DNA of 64,000 nt from an uncultured Ruminococcus sp. (lineage in GTDB: Bacteria; Bacillota_A; Clostridia; Oscillospirales; Ruminococcaceae): contig ONBA01000022.1 in assembly GCA_900315975.1 (NCBI GenBank), positions 1 to 64,000 on the forward strand, given 5' to 3'. The translations under genes were made by a program, and so were the position numbers. Position 1 is the first letter of the stretch, and each line of letters opens with the position of its first letter. The notes under the pieces were generated by a model. That model worked only from the letters and a program-made list of their open reading frames with translations, searched no databases and had not been told where the DNA came from. This document shows, one piece after another, positions 44,592-53,739 of the stretch.

Positions 44592-44804
44592 ATGAACAAG
44601 TGTATACTCGAAATGCCATCTTACACCTACGCGCAGAAAGCGGCAAAGCTGCTGCGAACACGGGAGATACCTGCAGAAGTAAGGCGGCGCAGCACAGGCT
44701 GCGGATATACGCTGCATATCCGTGCGGACTGCCGAACAGCGGCAGGGATACTTGACAAGTACGGAATACCGTATATCCTCAGTGCAGCAGGAAGCGGAAG
44801 ATGA
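44592..44804 (+). CDS. DUF3343 (putative Se/S carrier-like) protein
   Basis: 70 residues: YTYAQKAAKLLRTREIPAEV, then RRRSTGCGYTLHIRAD, and DKYGIPYIL. The TGCGY motif contains the conserved cysteine proposed to carry sulfur or selenium. It overlaps the next gene, a cysteine desulfurase, by 4 nt, the usual pairing. A GGGGGG ribosome site precedes the ATG. It may take sulfur from the desulfurase as a carrier; no selenium genes are in view, so the selenium link is only family knowledge. Confidence 0.8.
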   Translation: MNKCILEMPSYTYAQKAAKLLRTREIPAEVRRRSTGCGYTLHIRADCRTAAGILDKYGIPYILSAAGSGR

Positions 44805-45922
44805 TAATCAACTTTGATAATGCAGCGACGACCTTTCCGAAGCCGGAGAGTGTAAAGCGAGCGGTCGATGAGGCGATGGAGAAATACGGCGGAAATGCAG
44901 GAAGAGGCGGACACGCGCTTGCGGCGGCAACGTCAGAAGCCGTCTATTCTGCACGCGAAACGGCGGCTGAATTTTTCGGAGCCGAACCTGAAAACGCAGT
45001 ATTCGCGATGAACTGTACCCATGCGCTCAACATGGCGATACAGGGAGTGATGTCAGACGGCGGACACATGATAATCAGCGGACTTGAGCACAATTCCGCA
45101 GCCCGACCGGCAGCAAAGCTTGCGTCAGAGGGAAAGATAACGCTTTCGATAGCGCAGGTATATCCTGACGACGACGCGACTGTCGAGAGTTTCCGCAGAC
45201 TGATTCGCAGTGACACGAAAGCGATAGTCTGTACACTTGCAGGCAACGTAACAGGACAGATAACCCCCTATCGCCGTATAGGAGAACTCTGCCGTGAACG
45301 CGGGATATGCTTCATAGCGGACGGCGCACAGGCTTGCGGACTGCTTGATATCAAGATGTCAGACGGCATAAACATACTCTGCACAGCCGGACACAAAGGA
45401 CTTTACGGAATAACCGGAACAGGACTCCTTATAACTGACGGCAAATACCCGATAAAGCCGATAATACAAGGCGGAACGGGAACCGAATCGATGAGTCTGC
45501 GTCAGCCGGAACTGATACCGGAAAGTCTTGAAAGCGGCACAGTCGGAGTGATAGGAATAATGTCACTGAAAGCAGGCATAGGCTTCGTAAAAAAGACCGG
45601 AATCAGGCGAATTTTCGAGCACGAAGAAAGGATATGCCGCCGATTCATGAAAGAGCTCAGCACCGACAGCCGCATAGTATTTTACCGTGACCCGTCAGCG
45701 CACTATGTCCCGATAGTGTCATTCAACATTGCCGGAATGAACTCCAACGAAGCGGCGGCGCGTCTTGCTGAAAAGGGTTACTGTCTCCGTGCGGGCTATC
45801 ACTGTTCAGCACTTGCCCACACTCAGTTATGGACAACGTCCGGCACAGTAAGATTTTCGCCGTCAGTATTCAGTCGTGAAGAAGATGCAATAAAGCTTGC
45901 ACTTACAATAAAAAAATTGTGA
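44801..45922 (+). CDS. Cysteine desulfurase / class V aminotransferase (EF2568-like)
   Basis: 373 residues, PLP-dependent. NFDNAATTFPKPESVKRAVD opens the protein; the PLP lysine is in CTAGHKGLYGITGTG (about residue 195); the C-terminal active loop with the acceptor cysteine is AGYHCSALAHT. This subgroup releases sulfur (or selenium) from cysteine. Overlap with DUF3343 suggests direct sulfur transfer. No Suf scaffold genes are nearby, so iron-sulfur assembly is not its evident job. Confidence 0.88.
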   Translation: MIINFDNAATTFPKPESVKRAVDEAMEKYGGNAGRGGHALAAATSEAVYSARETAAEFFGAEPENAVFAMNCTHALNMAIQGVMSDGGHMIISGLEHNSAARPAAKLASEGKITLSIAQVYPDDDATVESFRRLIRSDTKAIVCTLAGNVTGQITPYRRIGELCRERGICFIADGAQACGLLDIKMSDGINILCTAGHKGLYGITGTGLLITDGKYPIKPIIQGGTGTESMSLRQPELIPESLESGTVGVIGIMSLKAGIGFVKKTGIRRIFEHEERICRRFMKELSTDSRIVFYRDPSAHYVPIVSFNIAGMNSNEAAARLAEKGYCLRAGYHCSALAHTQLWTTSGTVRFSPSVFSREEDAIKLALTIKKL

Positions 45923-45959
45923 TAATTTTCAGAAAATCACGCAAAAACTATTGAAATAA

Positions 45960-46104
45960 TCTCATTTTGTGGTACAATAATATATGATAGGCAGTTTGTG
46001 CCGTCACGAACACCGGAACGTATCCGGTGCGTAAGAGATAAAAAAACCTTTCCTGCGAAAGCGGGAAAGGATACATAAAAATCAGAACGAAAGGAAGTGA
46101 ACCG
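45960..46104 (+). promoter_or_regulatory. cdaA promoter region and leader hairpins
   Basis: TTGAAA and TACAAT near 45951-45979 (16-bp spacer) make a likely promoter. Leader hairpins: GGCA/TGCC, CACCGGA/TCCGGTG (about 46009-46029), and CCTTTCCTGC/GCGGGAAAGG (46047-46070). The last has seven A before it, so it is a terminator on the minus strand, pointing at the cysteine desulfurase end. Confidence 0.55.
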
Positions 46105-46983
46105 ATGCCCTCATTCAGCTCATTTCAGCACGCATTTTTCAGCCTGATAAGTACGATAGAGCTCAAAGACGTAATAGATGTAGGAGTACTTGCATACATA
46201 ATCTACTTGTTGCTTAAGCTCATACGCGAAACACGAGCCGGACAGCTTGTAAAAGGAATCCTCCTGCTTGTAGCAGGATACTTTCTCAGCGGCTTTTTCG
46301 ACCTGAGAGTTCTGCATTATATACTTGGAAAAGCGCTCGACATCGGTCTCATAGCGATGATAGTGCTGTTCCAGCCTGAACTTCGCCGTGTACTTGAAAA
46401 ATTCGGACGCACCAAATTCGGAATACAGCTTCTTGGATTAGGCTCAGTCGGCGGAGATGTAAAACAGAAATGGGACAATGCAATAGAAGCGATATGCGAT
46501 TCATGCGTCGAGCTTTCAGCAAGCTGTACAGGCGCACTCATAGTATGTGAACGTCAGACCAAACTTGGCGAACAGATAGAAACAGGAACTATACTCAATG
46601 CTCTCCCGAGCAAGGAAGTATTCGGAAATATATTCTACCCGAAGACACCGCTCCACGACGGCGCAGTAATAATGCGTGAAGGCATGATACTGGCAGCAGC
46701 GTGTTTTCTGCCAAAGCCGCAGAACGATGCAGCGATAAACAAGAAACTCGGTTCACGCCACCGTGCAGCGATAGGCATGAGTGAAAACTCAGACGCAGTA
46801 GTAATAGTAGTATCGGAAGAAACGGGACAGATATCAGTCGCAATGAACGGAGTGCTGACCCGTGACTATACACGTGAGAAGCTGAAAGAGACGCTTGAAA
46901 AGGAGATATTCAGCGTGGCACTTGACAATTCTGAGCGCAAGAAGAAACTCTCCTCCATAATCGGAAGGAGGACGAAGAAATGA
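46105..46983 (+). CDS. cdaA: Diadenylate cyclase CdaA
   Basis: 292 residues. Three N-terminal membrane segments (about residues 20-95) are followed by the DAC domain that joins two ATP into cyclic di-AMP. Catalytic motifs: PLHDGAVIM (DGA) and GSRHRAAIGMSE (RHR). C-di-AMP controls potassium and turgor and is essential in many Firmicutes. It overlaps cdaR by 4 nt. The glmM gene that usually completes the operon is absent here. Confidence 0.93.
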   Translation: MPSFSSFQHAFFSLISTIELKDVIDVGVLAYIIYLLLKLIRETRAGQLVKGILLLVAGYFLSGFFDLRVLHYILGKALDIGLIAMIVLFQPELRRVLEKFGRTKFGIQLLGLGSVGGDVKQKWDNAIEAICDSCVELSASCTGALIVCERQTKLGEQIETGTILNALPSKEVFGNIFYPKTPLHDGAVIMREGMILAAACFLPKPQNDAAINKKLGSRHRAAIGMSENSDAVVIVVSEETGQISVAMNGVLTRDYTREKLKETLEKEIFSVALDNSERKKKLSSIIGRRTKK

Positions 46984-48260
46984 GATTCATAAAAGAGAAG
47001 AATCTGAAGAGCAATTTTGCTCTCGCGATACTGTCGCTTATCCTTGCGGTACTGGTATGGCTGATAATCTCGATGACCCAATATCCTGACGCTCAGAAAA
47101 TAATAGAGCACATACCGCTGTCGACCGACATTTCGGGTTCAGCCGCAGGAAACAACGGACTCAGCGTGATATCATCAGACGTCAAGGAAGTAACCGTTGA
47201 ACTGCTTGCCGGCAAAACGCAGGTAGGAAGTCTTAATAATGAAAACCTCGAAGCCTACATTGATGCCGACTCAGTAACGAATGCAGGAACCCGTACTCTT
47301 ACGATAAAAATAAGAGGTGCAGGCAACATAAACTACGAGGTAAAGTCAGTGAAGCCGGCAAATGCGACAATAGTCTTTGATAAGATAGACACCCGTCAAT
47401 TTGACGTATCAGCGCAGATACCGAACGTATCAGTTATTGACGGAAAGGCGATAGACCAGGACGACATCACCTGTGAGCCATCGGAGGTACGAATAACCGG
47501 ACCCTCATCACAGCTTGACAAGATATCGAAGTGCATAGCAGTCTCGAACAAGAAACTCAGTCTCGACAGTACATACGTACTGCAAAGCGACGAGATACAG
47601 CTCTACACAGAGGACAACGCACTGATAGACCAGTCGTCGCTCAAATTCAACGACACGAACTTCAACATAACGATACCGGTAAGAACGCAAAAAACAGTGG
47701 GATTGTACGTCTCCGTAGTAGATGCACCTGACAACTTTGATACAAGCATAATCAAGTTTGACCTGTCGTCGGACGAAGTGGTACTCGCCTGCAACAACAG
47801 CAAAACGGAGATACCTGATATGCTTGACCTTGGAAAGGTATCGCTCAGCGAGCTGAAGCCGGGATTCACGAAGACATTCTCACTCAGCAACCGACTTGAG
47901 GGAAGCGATTACGAAAACGTATCCGACCTTGAAACAGTAACAGCAACGTTTGACGATTCCAACTTTGCGCAGACCACAATGGTACTTGACAAGAGCAGGA
48001 TAAATATAAGCAACGAACCTGACGCATCGAATTACAAGTATGAGGTACTTACACAGCGTATGGAGATAACGCTTGTAGGACCTGAGAACGTAATAAACGA
48101 GATAACGCCTGAGGACATACTTGCGGACGTAAACCTGATAAACGCGAACCTGTCTACAGACCAGTTCAGCTGGAATGCAAGCTTCACTTGCAAGTATGAC
48201 AGTGTCTGGGTAGTAACGAACTCGAAGGTATCGGTACAGCGCACGAAGATACAATCATAA
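46980..48260 (+). CDS. cdaR: CdaR, YbbR-domain regulator of CdaA
   Basis: 426 residues. One N-terminal membrane anchor (FALAILSLILAVLVWLIISM) then about four repeated YbbR domains outside the cell (for example VTVELLAGKTQVGSLNNENL and later VRITGPSSQLDKISK, ITLVGPENVINEITPED). CdaR binds and modulates CdaA. Full family length. Strong terminator directly after. Confidence 0.88.
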   Translation: MRFIKEKNLKSNFALAILSLILAVLVWLIISMTQYPDAQKIIEHIPLSTDISGSAAGNNGLSVISSDVKEVTVELLAGKTQVGSLNNENLEAYIDADSVTNAGTRTLTIKIRGAGNINYEVKSVKPANATIVFDKIDTRQFDVSAQIPNVSVIDGKAIDQDDITCEPSEVRITGPSSQLDKISKCIAVSNKKLSLDSTYVLQSDEIQLYTEDNALIDQSSLKFNDTNFNITIPVRTQKTVGLYVSVVDAPDNFDTSIIKFDLSSDEVVLACNNSKTEIPDMLDLGKVSLSELKPGFTKTFSLSNRLEGSDYENVSDLETVTATFDDSNFAQTTMVLDKSRINISNEPDASNYKYEVLTQRMEITLVGPENVINEITPEDILADVNLINANLSTDQFSWNASFTCKYDSVWVVTNSKVSVQRTKIQS

Positions 48261-48261
48261 C

Positions 48262-48295
48262 AAAAAACGGAACTGCAAAGCAGTTCCGTTTTTTT
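48262..48295 (+). terminator. Terminator of cdaA-cdaR
   Basis: ACGGAACTG (48267-48275), loop CAAAG, CAGTTCCGT (48281-48289), then seven T in all. Confidence 0.9.
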
Positions 48296-48431
48296 ATAAA
48301 TTCATCAAATGACCTAACATCAGACATCTGTATTATTGCTTGACCCGACATTTCAACAAGCTGAATGAAAACTAACGTCGAGCGAAAGCAGACTTCGCCT
48401 TTTGTACAGAGTAAGACCGTGGGTTGGGGGC

Positions 48432-48584
48432 TCGGGGGGCAATGTCCCCCGACGGATTGTTAAGGCAGAGCCTTAACCGGAGTCCAGAGGCAGAGCCTTT
48501 GGCAGGTCAAGGGCAGCGCCCTTGCGGAGTCCAGAGGCGGAGCCTTTGGCAGGTCAAGGGCAGCGCCCTTGCGGAGCCTTTGGA
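48432..48584. repeat. Tandem hairpin repeat, 47-bp unit
   Basis: Two 47-bp units (48479-48525 and 48526-48572) differ at one base; a partial third follows (48573-48583). Each unit has two hairpins: CCAGAGG-CRGA-GCCTTTGG and CAAGGG-CAGC-GCCCTTG. Upstream, GGGGG/CCCCC and TTAAGG/CCTTAA add two similar hairpins. It lies between the convergent cdaR and glgP genes. Confidence 0.85.
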
Positions 48585-48591
48585 AGCCGAC

Positions 48592-50931
48592 TTACTTTAT
48601 ACCCCAGATATTTTCAGCATAGTCAGCGATAGTTCTGTCTGAACTGAACTTACCGGCATTGCACATATTTATCCACTGCTTAGCAGCAAAAGCCTTTCTG
48701 TCTGAACCGAAATCACTAATACAGCGGAGCTTTGTCTCGACATAGCTTCTGATATCGCCGAGGAGGTAATAATGGTCAGGAGCGTGCCAACTTGCACCGT
48801 CGAGGAGAGACATATAAAGCTCACGGAAATCACCGCTGCCGCCGTCCGAAACTGTACCGTCGATGAGAGAAGAAACGACCTTTTTGATCATAGCGTCCTG
48901 AGCGAAAGTTTTTCTGCTGTCGTATTCGGGAACGATTTTTTCGAGGTCTTCAACTCTTGCACCGAAGATGTAGTTGTTGCACTCCCCTGCTTCCTGAACG
49001 ATCTCGATATTAGCACCGTCGTAGGTACCGAGAGTTACCGCACCGTTTAGCATCAGCTTCATATTACCGGTACCGCTTGCCTCAGTACCGGCAGTTGAGA
49101 TCTGCTCGGAAACGTCAGCCGCAGCAACGAGTTTTTCAGCATATGAAACGTTGTAATTCTGTACGAAAACGACCTTGAGCAAGTCTTTGGTATCGGGGTC
49201 AGAAGAGACTATTCTGCCTATCTCGTTGATATACTTGATAATAGCCTTAGCGCGCTTGTATCCCGGAGCCGATTTTGCGCCAAAGATAAAAGTAGTAGGC
49301 TTGAAATCAGATATACTGCCGTCCTTGATACCGTAATATATCCACAATATAGAGAACGCATTAAGGAGCTGACGCTTATACTCGTGAAGTCGCTTGATCT
49401 GAATATCAAAAACGGACTCAGGATCGATATCGATACCCTCATTTATCTTGATGAAATCAGCGAGCTGCTGTTTTTTGGACTGCTTGATCTGAACGAAGCG
49501 GTTGAGAGTGTCGTCGTCACAGGCAGATTCCAGCTCTTTGAGTTTAGAGAGGTCAGTGACCCAACCATCGCCGATTTTCTCGGATATAAGGGCCGAAAGC
49601 TCAGGGTTGCAGAGTGCGAGCCAGCGGCGCTGAGTTATACCGTTAGTTTCGTTGCGGAATCGTTCCGGATAGAGACTATACCAGTCAGCAAGGACAGTAT
49701 CCTTAAGGATCTGAGTATGGATCTCAGCGACACCGTTAATATGGCTCGAAGCATAGCAAGCCATATCAGCCATATGGATAAGCTCCCCCTTGATTATCTT
49801 GATGCGGGCAATTTTGTACTTGGGAACGTTATTCGCATACATTTCAGCGATAAGCTCCTCGTTTATCTGAATAATTATCTCGTAGATACGCGGGAGAACC
49901 TCCTCAACGAGACCTGTCCACCACTTTTCAAGAGCCTCCTGCATGACGGTGTGGTTGGTATAATTGAAGACTTTTTTCGCAGTAGCGAGAGCTTTTTCAA
50001 ATGACCAGCCCTCGATATCGACGAGCTGACGGATAAGCTCAGGGATAGAGATAACGGGGTGAGTATCGTTGAGCTGAACGGAGATATAGTCAGCGAGGTT
50101 ATCGAGAGTACCGAAGCGAGCCTTATGCTTGCGGAGAATATCGGTAAGTGACGCACAGCTGAAGAAGTACTGCTGTTTCAGTCGTAGCTTTTTGCCCTCA
50201 TTAGTATCATCATTAGGGTAGAGAACACGAGATATATCCTCAGCGTAGATTTTTTCTTTAGAAGCTTCGAGGTAATCCTGTTTATTGAAGGTATCGAAGT
50301 CGAACTCCTTAACGGGTTCAGCCTGCCAGAGTCTGAGAGTGCCCACATTTTCGGTACGGCAGCCGAAAACGGGCATATCATACGGAACAGCCTTAACGGT
50401 CTGACCGTTGTACTCGATAATGACGGTATCCGCGTCACAGCGTTTTGACCACGGGTCGCCGAACTTAGTCCAGTCGTCGATATCCTCGCACTGATAGCCG
50501 TCAACGATAGACTGCTTGAACAGGCCATACTTATAGCGGATACCGTAGCCGTCGAGTGGCAGACTGAGAGTAGCGGCAGAATCGAGGAAACAAGCGGCAA
50601 GACGTCCGAGACCGCCGTTACCGAGGGCAGCGTCCTCAATAACTTCGAGGTCAGCGAGGTCGAGACCGAGTTCCTTGAAAGCGTCGTTGACCTCGTCATA
50701 GATACCAAGGCAGAGGAGGTTATTGTAAACAGCTCTGCCAACGAGGAACTCCATAGAAAGATAAGCGGCACGGCGCTTAGAGAGGTGTTCCTGACGCGAA
50801 TTATCCCAGCGGTCAGCGAACATTTCCATAACAGTGTCACCGAGAGCGTTATGAAGCATCTGAGGTGTAGCGGACTTCAAATTCTTAGGAAGTCTGCCAG
50901 TAAATTTTTCGATAAATATTTTCTTATCCAT
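48592..50931 (-). CDS. glgP: Glycogen/alpha-glucan phosphorylase
   Basis: 779 residues; releases glucose-1-phosphate from alpha-1,4-glucans. Motifs: YLSMEFLVGRA, DAALGNGGLGRLAACFLDS, YGIRYKYGLF, and the PLP site STAGTEASGTGNMKLMLNGA with its lysine. Slightly short for the family (about 800-830) but complete at both ends. Start ATG 50931 with GGAGG six nucleotides before. Last gene of malQ-lipoprotein-glgP. The middle gene separates two enzymes that commonly act together. Confidence 0.95.
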   Translation of the reverse strand: MDKKIFIEKFTGRLPKNLKSATPQMLHNALGDTVMEMFADRWDNSRQEHLSKRRAAYLSMEFLVGRAVYNNLLCLGIYDEVNDAFKELGLDLADLEVIEDAALGNGGLGRLAACFLDSAATLSLPLDGYGIRYKYGLFKQSIVDGYQCEDIDDWTKFGDPWSKRCDADTVIIEYNGQTVKAVPYDMPVFGCRTENVGTLRLWQAEPVKEFDFDTFNKQDYLEASKEKIYAEDISRVLYPNDDTNEGKKLRLKQQYFFSCASLTDILRKHKARFGTLDNLADYISVQLNDTHPVISIPELIRQLVDIEGWSFEKALATAKKVFNYTNHTVMQEALEKWWTGLVEEVLPRIYEIIIQINEELIAEMYANNVPKYKIARIKIIKGELIHMADMACYASSHINGVAEIHTQILKDTVLADWYSLYPERFRNETNGITQRRWLALCNPELSALISEKIGDGWVTDLSKLKELESACDDDTLNRFVQIKQSKKQQLADFIKINEGIDIDPESVFDIQIKRLHEYKRQLLNAFSILWIYYGIKDGSISDFKPTTFIFGAKSAPGYKRAKAIIKYINEIGRIVSSDPDTKDLLKVVFVQNYNVSYAEKLVAAADVSEQISTAGTEASGTGNMKLMLNGAVTLGTYDGANIEIVQEAGECNNYIFGARVEDLEKIVPEYDSRKTFAQDAMIKKVVSSLIDGTVSDGGSGDFRELYMSLLDGASWHAPDHYYLLGDIRSYVETKLRCISDFGSDRKAFAAKQWINMCNAGKFSSDRTIADYAENIWGIK

Positions 50932-50943
50932 ATTATCCTCCAA

Positions 50944-51807
50944 TTATTGATTTGCGGCTATCAGTTTATTGCGGTCGATATCTACATCACCGTACATCAC
51001 ATCTTCAAGTTTGTCATAATCACTCTTCGGCATATAGTTTACATAGAGAATGATTTTGCATCCGAAGTCATCAAGATATATTTGGTTAGAAAAGTCAAAC
51101 GAAGTCAGTTCCTCCAGCAGTTCTGTCCCTTCGGGAAGGAGTATGTGTGCAAAAACTTTGCCTTTCTGCCCGGAGAAGTAAGAAAAGAACTCTTCATACG
51201 TCAGTTCAGCAGGTGCCTCAAACGGCATCATTTTCTCGGTAGCGTACAACACCCACAGCTTGCCTGCCTGAGTATAGCTGCGGATATAGTCCTTCGCATG
51301 ATCTAAAAGCTCATTTTCAAATAAAGGGAACGCATAGTTATCACCGCTTATTTCATCGCTGTCCTCTGTTCCGACAGCCATAAAACGTCTGCCATCATCA
51401 TCTTCAAGAGTATAGTATATGCGTAACTTTTCAGGTATCGGCACGCCAATGTACTCCCACTGAACATCTCTGCATATGAAAGTGAAATCTTTGCCGTACT
51501 TTGTACGAAGCTTGTCAAGAGCTGCCTGCTCCTCAATCGGTACGTTCTCTATGTGAGAGGTATGCAGTTCGCTCTCATATTCTTCTTCGCTGACCGCTGA
51601 TGTCTCAGTGACAGCTTCGGTAACTGTCTCAGCGTGAGTTGTATTTTCGGCAGCAGTTATTATCAATGCTTCTTTATTTGCAGTTGTTTCGGTTTCGGCA
51701 TTGACCGTAACTGCTGATGGCTCTGATTTTTCCGGTGTTTCAGTATTTTTAGCAGTACAGCCTGTAAGCATGACTGCCGCTGTAAGTGTTAGAATTATTC
51801 TTTTCAC
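50944..51807 (-). CDS. Predicted lipoprotein, unknown function
   Basis: 287 residues. Lipoprotein signal MKRIILTLTAAVMLTGCTAK with lipobox LTGC; after cleavage the cysteine carries lipid. A Thr/Glu-rich linker of about 65 residues (ETVTEAVTETSAVSEEEY) leads to a globular domain of about 200 residues (starting LDKLRTKYGKDFTFICRDVQ). No family recognised. The start is GTG, overlapping the malQ stop. It may bind or sense a sugar, but that rests only on the operon. Confidence 0.75.
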   Translation of the reverse strand: MKRIILTLTAAVMLTGCTAKNTETPEKSEPSAVTVNAETETTANKEALIITAAENTTHAETVTEAVTETSAVSEEEYESELHTSHIENVPIEEQAALDKLRTKYGKDFTFICRDVQWEYIGVPIPEKLRIYYTLEDDDGRRFMAVGTEDSDEISGDNYAFPLFENELLDHAKDYIRSYTQAGKLWVLYATEKMMPFEAPAELTYEEFFSYFSGQKGKVFAHILLPEGTELLEELTSFDFSNQIYLDDFGCKIILYVNYMPKSDYDKLEDVMYGDVDIDRNKLIAANQ

Positions 51808-53276
51808 CTGTTATACATCCTATTCAGTTTCTTTATCTTCTTTGCAAGCTCAGGCGTAAAGTCAGTCTCCTTTGTGCGGAACTGCCAGTTACAGCCGAGA
51901 GTAGAAGGAGTATTCATTCTATCCTCCTTCGGACTGTCGAGGAAGTCCTGAATCTGAGCGCAGGCGACCTGAGCAACGCTGCCCCATGCCGCACGGACTA
52001 CCGCCATAGGAATCTCACTTTTGCGGCGGACGTGCAGGTACTTTTTAGCGAATTTGAGCGACTTTTTATCAAGCGACTCGACCCAGCCGTTGAGGGTCTC
52101 ATTATCATGGGTACCGGTATAAGCGAAGCAGTTAGTGGTAGTGAAATTATGCGGCAGATAGCCGTTTTCGCCGTCAGAGAAACCGAACTGCAACACCTTC
52201 ATACCGGGATAGCCGCATTTTTCGAGCATTTGGTGAACTTCGGGTGTAAGGAAGCCGAGGTCTTCAGCGATAATATTGAGCTTACCGAGTTTTTCCTCAG
52301 CGAGCTTAAAGAGTTCATAATCGGGGCCCTTTTTCCATTCTCCGACAGTAGCGTCCTCATTACCGAACGGGATAGTGTAGTAACTTTCAAAGCCGCGGAA
52401 GTGGTCGATACGGACGATATCATAGAGCTGAGAAGCGGTCCTTATGCGGTTTATCCACCAGCTGTAGCCGGTTTTTTTGTGGTAATCCCAGTCATAGAGA
52501 GGGTTACCCCAAAGCTGACCTGTCGGTGAGAAATCGTCAGGCGGACAGCCTGCAACACAAACCGGCTGACGTTTTCTGTTGAACCAGAAAAGCTTGTGGT
52601 CAGCCCAAGCCTCAACGCTGTCGAGAGCGCAGTAGATAGGGATATCGCCGATTATCTCAATGCCGTTATCGTTAGCATAGCGTTTAAGTTCGGACCACTG
52701 ACGTGAGAATTCAAACTGTAAAAACTTAAAGAACCCGATATCATTTTTTAGTTCCTTTTTAGCTTCGGTGACAGCTTTTGCCTTGTGCATGGAGATATCC
52801 TTATCCCACTCATACCATGCCTTGCCGTCGTTTTTGAACTTGAGAGACATGAACAGTGCATACTCATCGAGCCAGTTTTTGTTGTCGTCGCAGAACTGCC
52901 TATAAGCCGGAAACTTAGCAGGCTTGAAGCGCGAATACGCGATACGCAGGACCTTGAAGCAATTCTCGTATATGATGCTGTAATCGACCTTACCGGAAGA
53001 ACTTTCCCATGTGAAGCTTGCGAACTCATGGCGTTCAAGCAGACCGTCACCCTCAAGTACTTCAAAGTCGATGAAATAGGGATTACCGGCATTTACGGAG
53101 AACGACTGATAAGGCGAATCGCCGTAGCTTGTAGGTGAAAGGGGCAAAATCTGCCAGCATTTCACACCAGCTGACCTGAGAAAGTCAACGAACTCAAAAG
53201 CGTGCTTTCCCATTTTGCCGATACCGTACTCAGACGGCAGACTGGATATATGCATAAGTATGCAGTTTTTTCTCAT
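51804..53276 (-). CDS. malQ: 4-alpha-glucanotransferase (amylomaltase)
   Basis: 490 residues, GH77. It reshuffles maltodextrin chains so that glgP can use them. Starts MRKNCILMHISSLPSEYGIG; WQILPLSPTSYGDSPYQSFS; catalytic nucleophile in VRIDHFRGFESYY, acid/base in IIAEDLGFLTPEV, stabiliser in YTGTHDNETLNGW. All three carboxylates are present. First gene of the malQ-lipoprotein-glgP operon. Confidence 0.95.
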   Translation of the reverse strand: MRKNCILMHISSLPSEYGIGKMGKHAFEFVDFLRSAGVKCWQILPLSPTSYGDSPYQSFSVNAGNPYFIDFEVLEGDGLLERHEFASFTWESSSGKVDYSIIYENCFKVLRIAYSRFKPAKFPAYRQFCDDNKNWLDEYALFMSLKFKNDGKAWYEWDKDISMHKAKAVTEAKKELKNDIGFFKFLQFEFSRQWSELKRYANDNGIEIIGDIPIYCALDSVEAWADHKLFWFNRKRQPVCVAGCPPDDFSPTGQLWGNPLYDWDYHKKTGYSWWINRIRTASQLYDIVRIDHFRGFESYYTIPFGNEDATVGEWKKGPDYELFKLAEEKLGKLNIIAEDLGFLTPEVHQMLEKCGYPGMKVLQFGFSDGENGYLPHNFTTTNCFAYTGTHDNETLNGWVESLDKKSLKFAKKYLHVRRKSEIPMAVVRAAWGSVAQVACAQIQDFLDSPKEDRMNTPSTLGCNWQFRTKETDFTPELAKKIKKLNRMYNR

Positions 53277-53342
53277 AATATCTCTCCTTTATAAAGGAAT
53301 AATTTAAACCGCACCGGACATACTACACACAAGAGGTGGAGT

Positions 53343-53720
53343 ATGAAGATAACGCGGTATGTATTTATATTTTTGATGGGATTTTTTATTTACAGCCTTG
53401 TAGAAATTGCCGGAAGAGGCTATACACACTGGACAATGGGACTCACAGGCGGAACGGTACTTGCAGCGATATACGCTATAAGCAGCCGACCTGCGATGAA
53501 CCTGATAAAGACGTGCATACTTGGAGCGCTCATAATAACCGTAATAGAATTCACAGTCGGGCTGTACGATAACATTATAATGGGCTGGAAAGTGTGGGAC
53601 TATTCAGAATTGCCGTTTAATATTATGGGGCAGATATGTCCGCTGTTCACACTTTTGTGGGCGATACTGTGCATACCGGCATATTATCTGTGCCGTGCGA
53701 TAGGGCGTAAACTTACCTGA
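53343..53720 (+). CDS. Small membrane protein, putative ABC-transporter type IV (CmpB-like)
   Basis: 125 residues with four hydrophobic segments (YVFIFLMGFFIYSLVEIAG, LTGGTVLAAIYAISS, TCILGALIITVIEFTVGL, LFTLLWAILCIPAYYL). The motif VWDYSELPFNIMGQICPLF is the hallmark of the family often named putative ABC transporter permease. Actual function unknown. GAGGTGG precedes the ATG. Divergent from malQ. Confidence 0.75.
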   Translation: MKITRYVFIFLMGFFIYSLVEIAGRGYTHWTMGLTGGTVLAAIYAISSRPAMNLIKTCILGALIITVIEFTVGLYDNIIMGWKVWDYSELPFNIMGQICPLFTLLWAILCIPAYYLCRAIGRKLT

Positions 53721-53739
53721 CGGTTAACGTCCCACAGTA

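Noticed and set aside
45960..46104. c-di-AMP (ydaO-type) riboswitch before cdaA
   Set aside because: Only simple hairpins are present; the conserved ydaO core is missing and the region is too short.
48479..48583. Possible CRISPR array
   Set aside because: The repeats are contiguous with no unique spacers, and no cas genes are present.
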